Of a DNA stretch of 64,000 nucleotides, positions 52,794 through 60,681 are shown one piece after another. Source of the DNA: Nocardioides albus (lineage in GTDB: Bacteria; Actinomycetota; Actinomycetes; Propionibacteriales; Nocardioidaceae); the NCBI RefSeq assembly GCF_014648255.1, contig NZ_BMQT01000008.1, forward strand, positions 124,001 to 188,000, read 5' to 3'. Position 1 is the stretch's first letter. Each line of letters opens with the position of its first letter. Both the position numbers and the translations under genes were made by a program. The notes beneath the pieces were generated by a model, which did not search any database, was not told the DNA's origin, and saw only the letters and a list, made by a program, of their open reading frames with translations.

Positions 52794-53554
52794 GCTGTTC
52801 GTAGCCGCACGGACAGGCAGGTGACACAGCCTTCGAGCTTCTCGAACTCGGAGATGTCGACCGCCACGACCGTGTAGCCACGCTCCTCGAACATCGCTCT
52901 GGTCGACGGCGCCGAGTCGGCCATCAGCAAGGTGCGGTCATCGAGGACGACCACGTGGGAGCCTGGTTCCTCCGGGACGGGAAGGAACCGGGCTCCCCAC
53001 ACGCTCGGGTCGTCCACCAGCGGCTCGTGACCGATGACTGTGCCGTCGGGCAGCGCGGTGACGGCCGACTTGAGATGGAGCACCTTCGTGAGGGGGACGG
53101 CGACGACCACGGCGCCCAGCGGTCCGAGCAGCGCCCGGAGCTGCGCGATCCCCTCGGCGTTCGTACGACCGCCCTCGCCCACCCACACGGTGTCGCCGTG
53201 CTTGAGCACGTCACCACCGTCGAGCGTTCCGGGCGCCTCGATGTGGGCGATCCGATAGCCCCGAGCGCGGACGGCCTCCTCGGCCGCGGTGATCTCGGGG
53301 CGTCGTTCCAGCGCACCCGGCCGGCTGATCACAGCCAGGTCCCCGAAGACGACCATCGTGTCCTCGACGAAGACCGAGTCCGGGCAGTCGTCGGCCGGGT
53401 CGACCTCATGGGTCGTCCAGCCGGCGGAGCGCATCGCGGCGACGTACGCCTCCCACTGCTCGTGAGCCAGGTCGATGTCGACCGGGCTGCGCTCGATGTG
53501 GGTGACGAGTCCGTCGGCGAGGCGGGGCGAGGGGCGGCGTACGAGAGCGTGCAT
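52784..53554 (-). CDS. ddaH: Dimethylarginine dimethylaminohydrolase (DDAH)
   Basis: 256 residues. DCPDSVFVEDTMVVFGDLAVISRPGALERRPE, GTLDGGDVL, LHLKSAVTALPDGTVIG (His) and EGCVTCLSVRL (Cys) match DDAH; all catalytic residues are present. It hydrolyses N-omega-methylated arginines to citrulline and methylamines. Context gives no sign of a pathway. The start is upstream of an acetyltransferase on the same strand, 14 bases away. Confidence 0.9.
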   Translation of the reverse strand: MHALVRRPSPRLADGLVTHIERSPVDIDLAHEQWEAYVAAMRSAGWTTHEVDPADDCPDSVFVEDTMVVFGDLAVISRPGALERRPEITAAEEAVRARGYRIAHIEAPGTLDGGDVLKHGDTVWVGEGGRTNAEGIAQLRALLGPLGAVVVAVPLTKVLHLKSAVTALPDGTVIGHEPLVDDPSVWGARFLPVPEEPGSHVVVLDDRTLLMADSAPSTRAMFEERGYTVVAVDISEFEKLEGCVTCLSVRLRTAQG

Positions 53555-53567
53555 GGGTGAAGTATCC

Positions 53568-54062
53568 CTACCCGATCCAGAATCGGAGATCGGTGCCGAG
53601 CTGTTCGTCGGGCACCCCGCCGTTCTTCTCGATCACGCGCCGGGAGGCGTCGTTGGAGGGGTCGCAGGTGAGCAGGGCGCGCGAGATGCCACGCTCGCGG
53701 GCTTTCTCGAGGCCGAGCTCGAGCATGCGGGTCGCGTGACCCTGGCGCCGCCACGGGGCGACGACGTGGTAGCCGATGTGGCCGCCGTCGACGGTGAGCT
53801 CGGGCGTCAGCGCGTGACGCACGACGAGGGTGCCGAGATAGTGCTCCGCGGAGACGTACCAGTAGACCGTCGACATCACCTTCCAGCGCTCCTTGTCGTG
53901 GTCCCGGGCAGCGACGAAAGCGTCGAAGTCCGTGCTGGCCGGCCCGAGCCAGTCGGTGTCGGTGCCGAGCAGGAGGCAGTCGGCCTGTTCACCGGTGAGA
54001 TAGGACGTGCGTACGTCCGTCGTCGGACGGACCAGGCGAGGGGGTTCGCTCAGGGTGATCAT
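53568..54062 (-). CDS. GNAT-family N-acetyltransferase
   Basis: 164 residues with VVAPWRRQGHATRMLELGLEKARERG (acetyl-CoA site) and ALLTCDPSNDASRRVIEKNGG. The C-terminal part resembles YjgM/YedL-type and puromycin-like acetyltransferases. Acceptor unknown. It may be co-transcribed with ddaH downstream. Confidence 0.86.
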   Translation of the reverse strand: MITLSEPPRLVRPTTDVRTSYLTGEQADCLLLGTDTDWLGPASTDFDAFVAARDHDKERWKVMSTVYWYVSAEHYLGTLVVRHALTPELTVDGGHIGYHVVAPWRRQGHATRMLELGLEKARERGISRALLTCDPSNDASRRVIEKNGGVPDEQLGTDLRFWIG

Positions 54063-54135
54063 CGCCGGTCAGACAACCACACGGCGTGCTGCGAACGCAC
54101 CAGATTTTGCCGGGGACGGCGGCTAGATTGAGCCC

Positions 54136-54761
54136 ATGAGCGAGCACGCGGGACGCGAGATGTTCGAGCCGGAGTCGTGGGAGGAGCGCTATGCCGGCGA
54201 GGAGAAAGTGTGGAGCGGTGACCCGAACCCTCAGCTCGTCGCCGAGGTCTCCGCGCTGACGCCCGGCACGGCGCTGGACGTCGGCTGCGGCGAGGGCGGC
54301 GACGTGATCTGGCTCGCGCACCAGGGATGGACGGTCACCGGTGCCGACTTCTCGGCAAACGGGCTTGCCCGGGCGCAGCGGCACGCCGAGGAGTCAGGGG
54401 TCGCGGAGCGCACCCCTGGTGGCAGGTCGACGCCCGCACCTTCGATGCCGAAGGACGACAGTTCGACCTGGTCACCTGTCACTTTCTGCACACCCCCGAC
54501 GGGAGCATGGTCGAGGTCGCCGGGCGCCTGGCCACCGCGGTCGCGCCGGGCGGCCATCTCCTCGTCGTCGGCCACGCCCCCTCGGAGGTCTTCGAACACC
54601 ACAGCCATCACCACGCGATGTTCCTCGCCGAGGATCTGCTCCCTGGTCTTCCAGAGGGGTTCGAGCCTGTCGTCGTCGAGCAGCGCCCACGCTCCGTCGT
54701 CCGTGACAGCGTCCGGGTCGACATCGACGACTCGACCCTGCTCGCCCGCAGGGTCGGCTAG
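54136..54761 (+). pseudogene. Class I SAM-dependent methyltransferase with a frameshift
   Basis: The first frame from ATG 54136 reads a normal methyltransferase start (LDVGCGEGGDVIWLAHQGWTVTGADFSANGLARAQ). At about 54409-54411 the similarity moves to another frame (HPWWQVDARTFDAEGRQFDLVTCHFLHTPDG) and continues to the stop at 54761. One missing base near GAGCGCACC would restore a protein of 208 residues. It is either a recent loss or a sequence error. The original was probably a thiopurine- or TehB-like methyltransferase. Confidence 0.8.
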
Positions 54762-55240
54762 CCGCGGACCATCCGGAGCTCGACGCCGACCGGGTCGGTC
54801 TTGGTCTCGCCGTCGAAGCGGAACCCCTGGCGCTCGTAGAAGGCAGTCGCGCGCTCGTTGCCGTCCAGAACCCAGAGGTACGCCGCCGCCGACCCGATCG
54901 CCTGCTGGAGCATCGCGTGGCCGAGCCCGGTGCCGTACCTCTCCGCTCGGACGTAGAGGGCGGTGAGCTCAAGCCGGGGCAGGTCGGGAACGTCGTCACG
55001 CGCAGGCCCCGCGCCGGCAAAGCCGAGCAGCCGCCCCGGCTCGTCGTCCTCGACCACCAAGCTGGAGATCGGGCCGGTCTCGATGTTGGTGCGCCACCGA
55101 TCGATCCTCGCGGCCCGCTGAGCGCGGCGCTCGACGAAGATCGAGTCCGGCATCAGCCCGGCGTACGCCTCCTCCCACACGTCGAGGTGGAGATCGGTCA
55201 ACGCTTCGGCGTCATCGACGACGGCCGCTCGGATCAGCAT
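54758..55240 (-). CDS. GNAT-family N-acetyltransferase
   Basis: 160 residues with LTALYVRAERYGTGLGHAMLQQAIG and AYLWVLDGNERATAFYERQGFRFDG. Typical of RimI-type small-molecule or protein acetyltransferases. Acceptor unknown. It is convergent with the frameshifted methyltransferase (4-base overlap) and 21 bases downstream of a VOC gene on the same strand. Confidence 0.88.
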   Translation of the reverse strand: MLIRAAVVDDAEALTDLHLDVWEEAYAGLMPDSIFVERRAQRAARIDRWRTNIETGPISSLVVEDDEPGRLLGFAGAGPARDDVPDLPRLELTALYVRAERYGTGLGHAMLQQAIGSAAAYLWVLDGNERATAFYERQGFRFDGETKTDPVGVELRMVRG

Positions 55241-55261
55241 GTCGCGAGCATAGAGAGATGC

Positions 55262-55732
55262 TCAGTCGAGGCACCACTCGTTTCCCTCGGGGTCCTGCAT
55301 GACGATGAACCCGTGGCTCATCGGCGGGTCGGGCTCGAAGCGGCGGACGCGGGTGGCGCCGAGCGCGACGACGCGCTCGCACTCCGCCTCGAGCGCGGCC
55401 ATCCGCTCCTCCCCCTGCAGCCCCGGAGCGGCCCGGACGTCGAGGTGGACCCGGTTCTTGGCGGTCTTCGACTCCGGCACGCGCTGGAAGAAGACACGTG
55501 GGCCGACGCCGGCGGGATCCTCGATCGCCGAGGCATTGTTGCGTTGCTCGGGCGGCACCCCGACCTGCTCCATGAACGAGTCCCACGCGTCCAGCGGATC
55601 GGTTCCGTCGGGGACCTCCACTCCGGGCGGGCCGGGGTGGACGTAGCCGAGCACGTCACGCCAGAACGTGGACAGCGTTCGTGGGTCGTGCGCGTCGAAG
55701 GTGATCTGGAAGGTTCGGGTCTCGAGAGCCAT
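55262..55732 (-). CDS. VOC-family protein
   Basis: 156 residues: TFQITFDAHDPRTLSTFWRDVLGYV at the N terminus and MSHGFIVMQDPEGNEWCLD at the C terminus, the usual glyoxalase/bleomycin-resistance-like half-fold pair. Substrate unknown. Likely in one unit with the acetyltransferase at 54758. Confidence 0.86.
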   Translation of the reverse strand: MALETRTFQITFDAHDPRTLSTFWRDVLGYVHPGPPGVEVPDGTDPLDAWDSFMEQVGVPPEQRNNASAIEDPAGVGPRVFFQRVPESKTAKNRVHLDVRAAPGLQGEERMAALEAECERVVALGATRVRRFEPDPPMSHGFIVMQDPEGNEWCLD

Positions 55733-55771
55733 GGCTCCACCATGGCATCGAATCAGGACAGTCTGCGTCCG

Positions 55772-56254
55772 TTATCGACGGTGGGCCGGAGCAGGCAGCC
55801 CGAGGCCGCGGCGCTCCTCCATCCGCAGCGCGATCATCGGAACCACGATCGCCGCGGCGACGACGTGCGTCAGGCACAGGACGCCGACGAAGGCCAGGTC
55901 GAACTCGAACAACGGCAGCACGTCGGGGATCAGGGAGAGCCCGGTGAGCACGATGGCGGTGATCTGGAAGGTCGATCGGGGCAGCTTGGCGACGCGGATC
56001 GTCACCTCGGCGATGATGATGCCGATCAAGGAGCAGTAGATGGTCAGCATGGGGAACGCCGAGATCGGCACGTCGCCGAGGCTGCTGCCGAAGTCGACTC
56101 CGGCTGCTTTGGCGATCACTGCCATCAGGGTCGTGGTGACTGCGGCGACGGCAGCGGCCACCAGCCCGCGCGGCCAGACCGGAGCCGGCCGCTGCTGGAC
56201 AGGAGCAACCTCGACCGCCGGGGTCTGCCTGTGGTCGGGAAGGTAGAGGGTCAT
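55772..56254 (-). CDS. DUF6069-like four-helix membrane protein
   Basis: 160 residues. After about 25 polar residues there are four hydrophobic helices (starts near 30, 65, 97 and 120). AAGVDFG and LTHVVAAAIVVPMI resemble the actinobacterial DUF6069 group. AAGGAG-like AAGGAGCGC precedes the ATG. Function unknown. Confidence 0.68.
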   Translation of the reverse strand: MTLYLPDHRQTPAVEVAPVQQRPAPVWPRGLVAAAVAAVTTTLMAVIAKAAGVDFGSSLGDVPISAFPMLTIYCSLIGIIIAEVTIRVAKLPRSTFQITAIVLTGLSLIPDVLPLFEFDLAFVGVLCLTHVVAAAIVVPMIALRMEERRGLGLPAPAHRR

Positions 56255-56369
56255 CTCGGGCGCTCCTTGATTGATACTGCAACCAATTCACACTAGATGT
56301 GACCCTCTGCCTCCACCGCATTCAGATGCCCGCAACCGGGCGTGATTCGCACCACCCGGTGGCGCGCGG

Positions 56370-58754
56370 TCACCCGCCGACGTACTCCGCGAGGTGCTCG
56401 CCGGTCAGTGTCGACTTCTTCGCGACGAGCTCGGCCGGCGTACCTTCGAAGACGACGAGGCCGCCGTCGTGACCGGCGCCCGGGCCGAGGTCGATGATCC
56501 AGTCGGCATGTGCCATGACGGCCTGGTGGTGCTCGATCACGATGACCGACTTGCCGGCGTCGACCAGCTGGTCGAGCAGCGCGAGCAGGTTGTCGACGTC
56601 GGCGAGGTGGAGGCCGGTGGTCGGCTCGTCCAGGACGTACGTCCCGCCCTTCTCCCCCAGGTGCATGGCCAGCTTGATCCGCTGCCGCTCGCCGCCGGAG
56701 AGGGTGTTGAGCGGCTGGCCGAGCTTGAGGTAGCCGAGGCCGACGTCGGCCATCCGCTCCAGGATCTTGGCGGCCGGAGGCACCTTCGACTCGCCGTCGG
56801 AGAAGAAGGTGTGCGCCTTCGCGACCGACAGGTCGAGCACCTCGGCGATGTTGAGCCCGCCGAGGCGGTATTCGAGCACCAGCGGCTGGAACCGCTTGCC
56901 GCCGCAGTCCTCGCAGGGCGAGGCGACGGTCTCCATGAAGCCGAGCTCGGTGTAGATCATCCCGTTGCCCTTGCAGGTCGGGCAGGCGCCCTCGGAGTTG
57001 GCCGAGAAGAGCGCCGGCTTGACCCCGTTGGCCTTCGCGAACGCCTTGCGGATGGGCTCGAGAAGACCGGTGTACGTCGCTGGGTTGCTGCGCCGCGACC
57101 CCTTGATCGCGCTCTGGTCGACGAACTCGACGTCGGTTCCGGCCGCCCTGGAAGCTGAGCCCAGCGAGCCGTGGATCAGCGACGACTTCCCCGAACCGGC
57201 GACCCCGGTGACGACGGTCAGCACCCCGAGCGGGATGTCGACGTCGACGTTGCGGAGGTTGTGCGAGGTGGCCCCGCGGATCTCCAGATGCCCCTTCGGC
57301 TGGCGGACCGTCTCCTTGACCGACGCGCGGTGTCCCAGGTGGCGCCCGGTGAGCGTGTCGGCCGCGGCGAGCTCCTCGAAGGTGCCCTCGAAGCAGATCG
57401 TGCCTCCGTCGCTGCCGGCGCCCGGGCCGAGGTCGACGACGCGGTCGGCGATCGCGATCGTCTCCGGCTTGTGCTCGACGACCAGGACGGTGTTGCCCTT
57501 GTCGCGCAGGTCGAGGAGCAGCTTGTTCATCCGCTGGATGTCGTGCGGGTGCAGTCCCACGGTCGGCTCGTCGAAGACATAGGTGACATCGGTCAGCGCC
57601 GAGCCCAGGTGACGGACCATCTTCGTACGCTGCGCCTCACCGCCGCTCAGCGTGCCCGACGGCCGGTCGAGAGACAGATAGCCGAGACCGATCTCGGTCA
57701 TCGAGTCGCACAGGTGGAGCAGCGAGCCGATCAGGGGCGCGACGCCCGGCTCGTCGATGCCGCGCAGCCACTCGGCGAGGTCGGTGATCTGCATGGCACA
57801 GACCTGACCGATGTCGAGCCCACGGATCTTCGAGGACCGGGCCGACACGTTGAGGCGGGTGCCCTCGCACGTCGAACAGGGCGCGAAGACGGCGGCGCGC
57901 TCCACGAACGCCTTGATGTGCGGCTGGAGCTGCTCGGGATCCTTGCTGAAGACCGACTCGCGCAGCTTGGGGATGAGGCCCTGGTAGGTCATGTTCATCC
58001 CGAGCGCCTTGACCTTTCCCTTCTCCTTGTAGAGGAAGTCGTGGCGCTCGGTCTCGGTGTAGTCCTTGATCGGCTTGTCGCCGTCGAGCAGACCGGTCTC
58101 GGCGAAGCCCTTGACCATCCAGCCGTCCGCCTTGTAGCCGGGCACGAGGATCGCGCCCTCGTTGAGGGACTTGGACTCGTCGACGATGGCCGCGAGGTCG
58201 AGGTCGGAGACGACGCCACGGCCTTCGCACGCCGGGCACATGCCGCCGAGGTAGGTCTCCTGCTTGATGACGTTCTTCTTGCCCGACTCGGTGACCGAGA
58301 CACCGCCGACCTTGGTGGTCGGGATGTTGAACGAGAAGGCGGTCGGACCACCGATGTGCGGGTCACCCAATCGCGAGAACAGCTGACGCAGCATCGCGTG
58401 TCCGTCGGTGACCGTGCCGAGCGTCGAGCGCGGGTTGGCGCCGAGTCGTTCCTGGTCCACCAGGATCGCGGTGGTCAACCCCTGCATCGCATCGACGTCG
58501 GGACGCGGCAGGCTGGGCATGAAGCCTTGGATGAACGTCGAGTAGGTCTCGTCGATCAGGCGTCGTGACTCCGCCGCGATGGTGCCGAAGACCAGCGACG
58601 ACTTCCCGGATCCCGAGACGCCGGTGAACACCGAGAGCCGGCGCTTGGGGATCTCGACCGTGATGTCCTTGAGGTTGTTCTGCCGGGCGCCCTGGACGCG
58701 GATCAGGTCGTGAGTGTCGGCATCGTGTGCGGCGGCCGTGCTGGCATCGTTCAT
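56370..58754 (-). CDS. UvrA-like ABC protein (UvrA2/DrrC type)
   Basis: 794 residues from ATG 58754, against about 950 for housekeeping UvrA. Two ABC halves are present: Walker A GVSGSGKSS (about 45-53) and GVAGSGKSS, signatures LSGGEAQRTK and LSGGERQRIK, and zinc pairs CPACEGRG...CSTC and CPTCKGNG...CEDCGGKRF. The shorter length fits loss of UvrB-contact insertions, as in UvrA2 and drug-resistance DrrC proteins that help against DNA-binding agents. It follows a VOC gene (52 bases) and an AraC gene on the same strand. Confidence 0.9.
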   Translation of the reverse strand: MNDASTAAAHDADTHDLIRVQGARQNNLKDITVEIPKRRLSVFTGVSGSGKSSLVFGTIAAESRRLIDETYSTFIQGFMPSLPRPDVDAMQGLTTAILVDQERLGANPRSTLGTVTDGHAMLRQLFSRLGDPHIGGPTAFSFNIPTTKVGGVSVTESGKKNVIKQETYLGGMCPACEGRGVVSDLDLAAIVDESKSLNEGAILVPGYKADGWMVKGFAETGLLDGDKPIKDYTETERHDFLYKEKGKVKALGMNMTYQGLIPKLRESVFSKDPEQLQPHIKAFVERAAVFAPCSTCEGTRLNVSARSSKIRGLDIGQVCAMQITDLAEWLRGIDEPGVAPLIGSLLHLCDSMTEIGLGYLSLDRPSGTLSGGEAQRTKMVRHLGSALTDVTYVFDEPTVGLHPHDIQRMNKLLLDLRDKGNTVLVVEHKPETIAIADRVVDLGPGAGSDGGTICFEGTFEELAAADTLTGRHLGHRASVKETVRQPKGHLEIRGATSHNLRNVDVDIPLGVLTVVTGVAGSGKSSLIHGSLGSASRAAGTDVEFVDQSAIKGSRRSNPATYTGLLEPIRKAFAKANGVKPALFSANSEGACPTCKGNGMIYTELGFMETVASPCEDCGGKRFQPLVLEYRLGGLNIAEVLDLSVAKAHTFFSDGESKVPPAAKILERMADVGLGYLKLGQPLNTLSGGERQRIKLAMHLGEKGGTYVLDEPTTGLHLADVDNLLALLDQLVDAGKSVIVIEHHQAVMAHADWIIDLGPGAGHDGGLVVFEGTPAELVAKKSTLTGEHLAEYVGG

Positions 58755-58806
58755 GCCGGTCAGGCTAGCCGGAGGGTTGAACCCGGGCGCGCACATTTTC
58801 TCCGGC

Positions 58807-59229
58807 TCACTTGATCTGCTGGAGTCGGACGGTGTTGCCGGCGGGGTCGCGGAAGGAACAGTCCCGCATCCCCCAGTCCTGGTCGGTCGGCTCGGACATG
58901 ATCTCCCCACCGGCGGCGTCGATGCCGGCCTGGATCGTCTCGAAGGCCGCGTCGACGTCCGAGGACGAGAGCATGATGCTGCCGAAGGTGCCCTTGGCCA
59001 TCATCTCGAGGACGACGTTGGCCTCCTGCTCGGTGACGTTCGGGTCGGCGTTCGGCGGGTAGAGCACGATGCTGATCTCGGGCTGTGAGGGCGGTCCGAT
59101 CGTGAGCCAGCGCATCGCCTCGTACCCGACGTCCTTGCGGACCTCGAATCCCAGCAGGTCGCGGTAGAACCTCAGCGAGGCTTCGGGGTCGGTGTGGGGC
59201 AGATAGCTGTGGCAGATGTTGAGGTCCAT
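58807..59229 (-). CDS. VOC-family glyoxalase/resistance-like protein
   Basis: 140 residues: DLNICHSYLPHTDPEASLRFYRDLLGFEVRKDVGYEAMRWLTIG and SSDVDAAFETIQAGIDAAGGEIMSEPTDQDWGMRDCSFRDPAGNTVRLQQ. This is the common extradiol/glyoxalase half pair. It starts 4 bases after the AraC stop, so the two are co-transcribed. Confidence 0.88.
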   Translation of the reverse strand: MDLNICHSYLPHTDPEASLRFYRDLLGFEVRKDVGYEAMRWLTIGPPSQPEISIVLYPPNADPNVTEQEANVVLEMMAKGTFGSIMLSSSDVDAAFETIQAGIDAAGGEIMSEPTDQDWGMRDCSFRDPAGNTVRLQQIK

Positions 59230-59233
59230 GGCC

Positions 59234-59713
59234 TCACGTTAGATAAGGATCGGGCCTCGGCGCTTCTTCATTCCTGATCGAGTTCCGGCTGATCGAGCTC
59301 CGTCTGACCGGTCTGGTGACCTGCTTGGACACACAGGGAGGGATCCCGGCCTCTCCGGCGACCGCCTTCTCACGGTAGAGGCTGGGGGACATCCCGACGA
59401 GCTCACTGAACCGCGTCGAGAACGTCCCCAGCGACCCGAAGCCGACCGCGAAGCAGATGTCGGTGACACTGAGGTCACCGCGCCGCAGCAGGGTCATGGC
59501 CCGCTCGACTCGGCGGGTCATCAGGTAGGAGTAGGGCGGCTCGCCGTAGGCCTTCTTGAACTCCCGGCTCAGGTGGCCGGCCGACATGTGCACGCCGGCT
59601 GCCAAGGCGTCCACATCCAGCGGCTGCGCGTACTCCCGGTCGATCCGGTCCTTGACCTTCCGCAGCAGCTTCAGGTCGCGGAGCCGCTGCTCCTGATCGG
59701 GTTTCGTCGTCAC
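59234..59713 (-). CDS. AraC-family regulator
   Basis: 159 residues from GTG 59713 with GGGAGG 8 bases upstream. Two helix-turn-helix motifs: LDVDALAAGVHMSAGHLSREFKKAYG and LSVTDICFAVGFGSLGTFSTRFSELVGMSPS. There is no large effector domain, as in MarA/SoxS-size regulators. A basic tail follows. It heads the VOC-UvrA cassette and is divergent from the small Cys-rich peptide gene. The upstream part of the frame overlaps that gene and is not used. Confidence 0.88.
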   Translation of the reverse strand: MTTKPDQEQRLRDLKLLRKVKDRIDREYAQPLDVDALAAGVHMSAGHLSREFKKAYGEPPYSYLMTRRVERAMTLLRRGDLSVTDICFAVGFGSLGTFSTRFSELVGMSPSLYREKAVAGEAGIPPCVSKQVTRPVRRSSISRNSIRNEEAPRPDPYLT

Positions 59714-59827
59714 TCCACGATCCTCCCATTTGATGAATCTGCTGCGTGTCGAAGTAAATGTGTCGAAATCGGGCGCGCACACTCGTGGAGTAGGTGAAGG
59801 CACACAAAATGCGGATAGGAGAAGGCC

Positions 59828-59998
59828 ATGTGGGACACAGTGCAGAACCCAGAGAACATCAACGTACGCAGCTTCCCGGTGTCGCACTTCCTGCCGTGCC
59901 AGCGGTGCGGCCACGAGGTGCACACCTACCTCGCCTGCAGCGACACCTGCTCGTGCGCCCCGGTGATCATGCCCGGCAGCGTCCCGCTGGCCGCCTAG
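59828..59998 (+). CDS. 56-residue Cys-rich peptide (unrecognised)
   Basis: ATG 59828 has AGGAG at 59817-59821, six bases upstream; an in-frame stop at 59816 fixes this as the only start. The peptide begins MWDTVQNPENINVRSFPVSH and has five Cys at 24, 27, 37, 41 and 43 (CQRC ... ACSDTCSC). It ends with a small-residue tail. CxxC plus CxxxCxC could bind zinc or copper or form disulfides; I know no family for it. It is divergent from the AraC gene and convergent with the response regulator 11 bases on. It has no leader-type or membrane signal I can see. Confidence 0.65.
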   Translation: MWDTVQNPENINVRSFPVSHFLPCQRCGHEVHTYLACSDTCSCAPVIMPGSVPLAA

Positions 59999-60009
59999 AT
60001 CGCTGAACC

Positions 60010-60681
60010 CTAGATCCTCAGGCCCGACTCGATCGCGAAGACGACGAGCTGGGCGCGGTCACGGGCATGCAGCTTCACCATCGCGCGGGAGACGTGCGTG
60101 CGGACCGTGTCCGGGCTCACCACCAGCTCGGCGGCGATCTCGGCGTTGGAGCGACCGGTTGCCACCCAGGCGACCATCTCCCGCTCACGCTCGGTCAGGT
60201 CCCCCAGGCGCGGATGTGGGTTCGCCGCCCGGCGTGAGGACCCGAACTCCTCGATCACCCGCTTCGTCACCGTCGGCGCGAGCAGCGAGCCACCGTCGGC
60301 GACGACTCGGATCGCGTCCAGCAGCGCGACCGGCTCGGCGTCCTTGAGCAGGAACCCGCTCGCTCCCAGACGCAGCGCCTCGAAGACGTACTCGTCGAGC
60401 TCGAAGGTCGTCAGCATCACGACCCGTACGTCCTGGAGGGATGCGTCGCGGGTCACCTGCTCCAGCATGCCGAGGCCGTCGAGGACAGGCATCCGGATGT
60501 CGCACAGGACGACGTCGGGATGGGTCCGGCGCAGCATCGGCAGCGCCGCGCTTCCGTCCGAGGCCTCGCCGACAACCTCCAGGTCGGGTTCGGCGCCGAT
60601 CATGGTGGCCAGGCCCATCCGGACCAGAGGCTGGTCATCGACCAGCGCGACGCTGATCTGCTTCGATTCCGCACTTCTCAT
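60010..60681 (-). CDS. NarL-type response regulator
   Basis: 223 residues. Receiver domain (about 1-125) with the acidic pocket LVDDQPL, phospho-acceptor Asp in VVLCDIRMPV and Lys in LLKDAEP. A LuxR-type helix-turn-helix follows (LTEREREMVAWVATGRSNAEIAAELVVSPDTVRTHVSRAMVKL). It starts within the kinase stop (ATGA), forming a coupled two-component system that likely controls the divergent ABC exporter at 62012. Confidence 0.95.
   Translation of the reverse strand: MRSAESKQISVALVDDQPLVRMGLATMIGAEPDLEVVGEASDGSAALPMLRRTHPDVVLCDIRMPVLDGLGMLEQVTRDASLQDVRVVMLTTFELDEYVFEALRLGASGFLLKDAEPVALLDAIRVVADGGSLLAPTVTKRVIEEFGSSRRAANPHPRLGDLTEREREMVAWVATGRSNAEIAAELVVSPDTVRTHVSRAMVKLHARDRAQLVVFAIESGLRI

Noticed and set aside
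54136..54966. A 276-residue protein from the first frame of the broken methyltransferase
   Set aside because: After residue 92 the sequence loses all family similarity and turns Arg/Ser/Pro-rich, the mark of reading out of frame.
59828..59998. The Cys-rich peptide as a lanthipeptide or thiopeptide precursor
   Set aside because: No cyclase, dehydratase, radical-SAM or protease gene is nearby, and no clear leader/core boundary is present.
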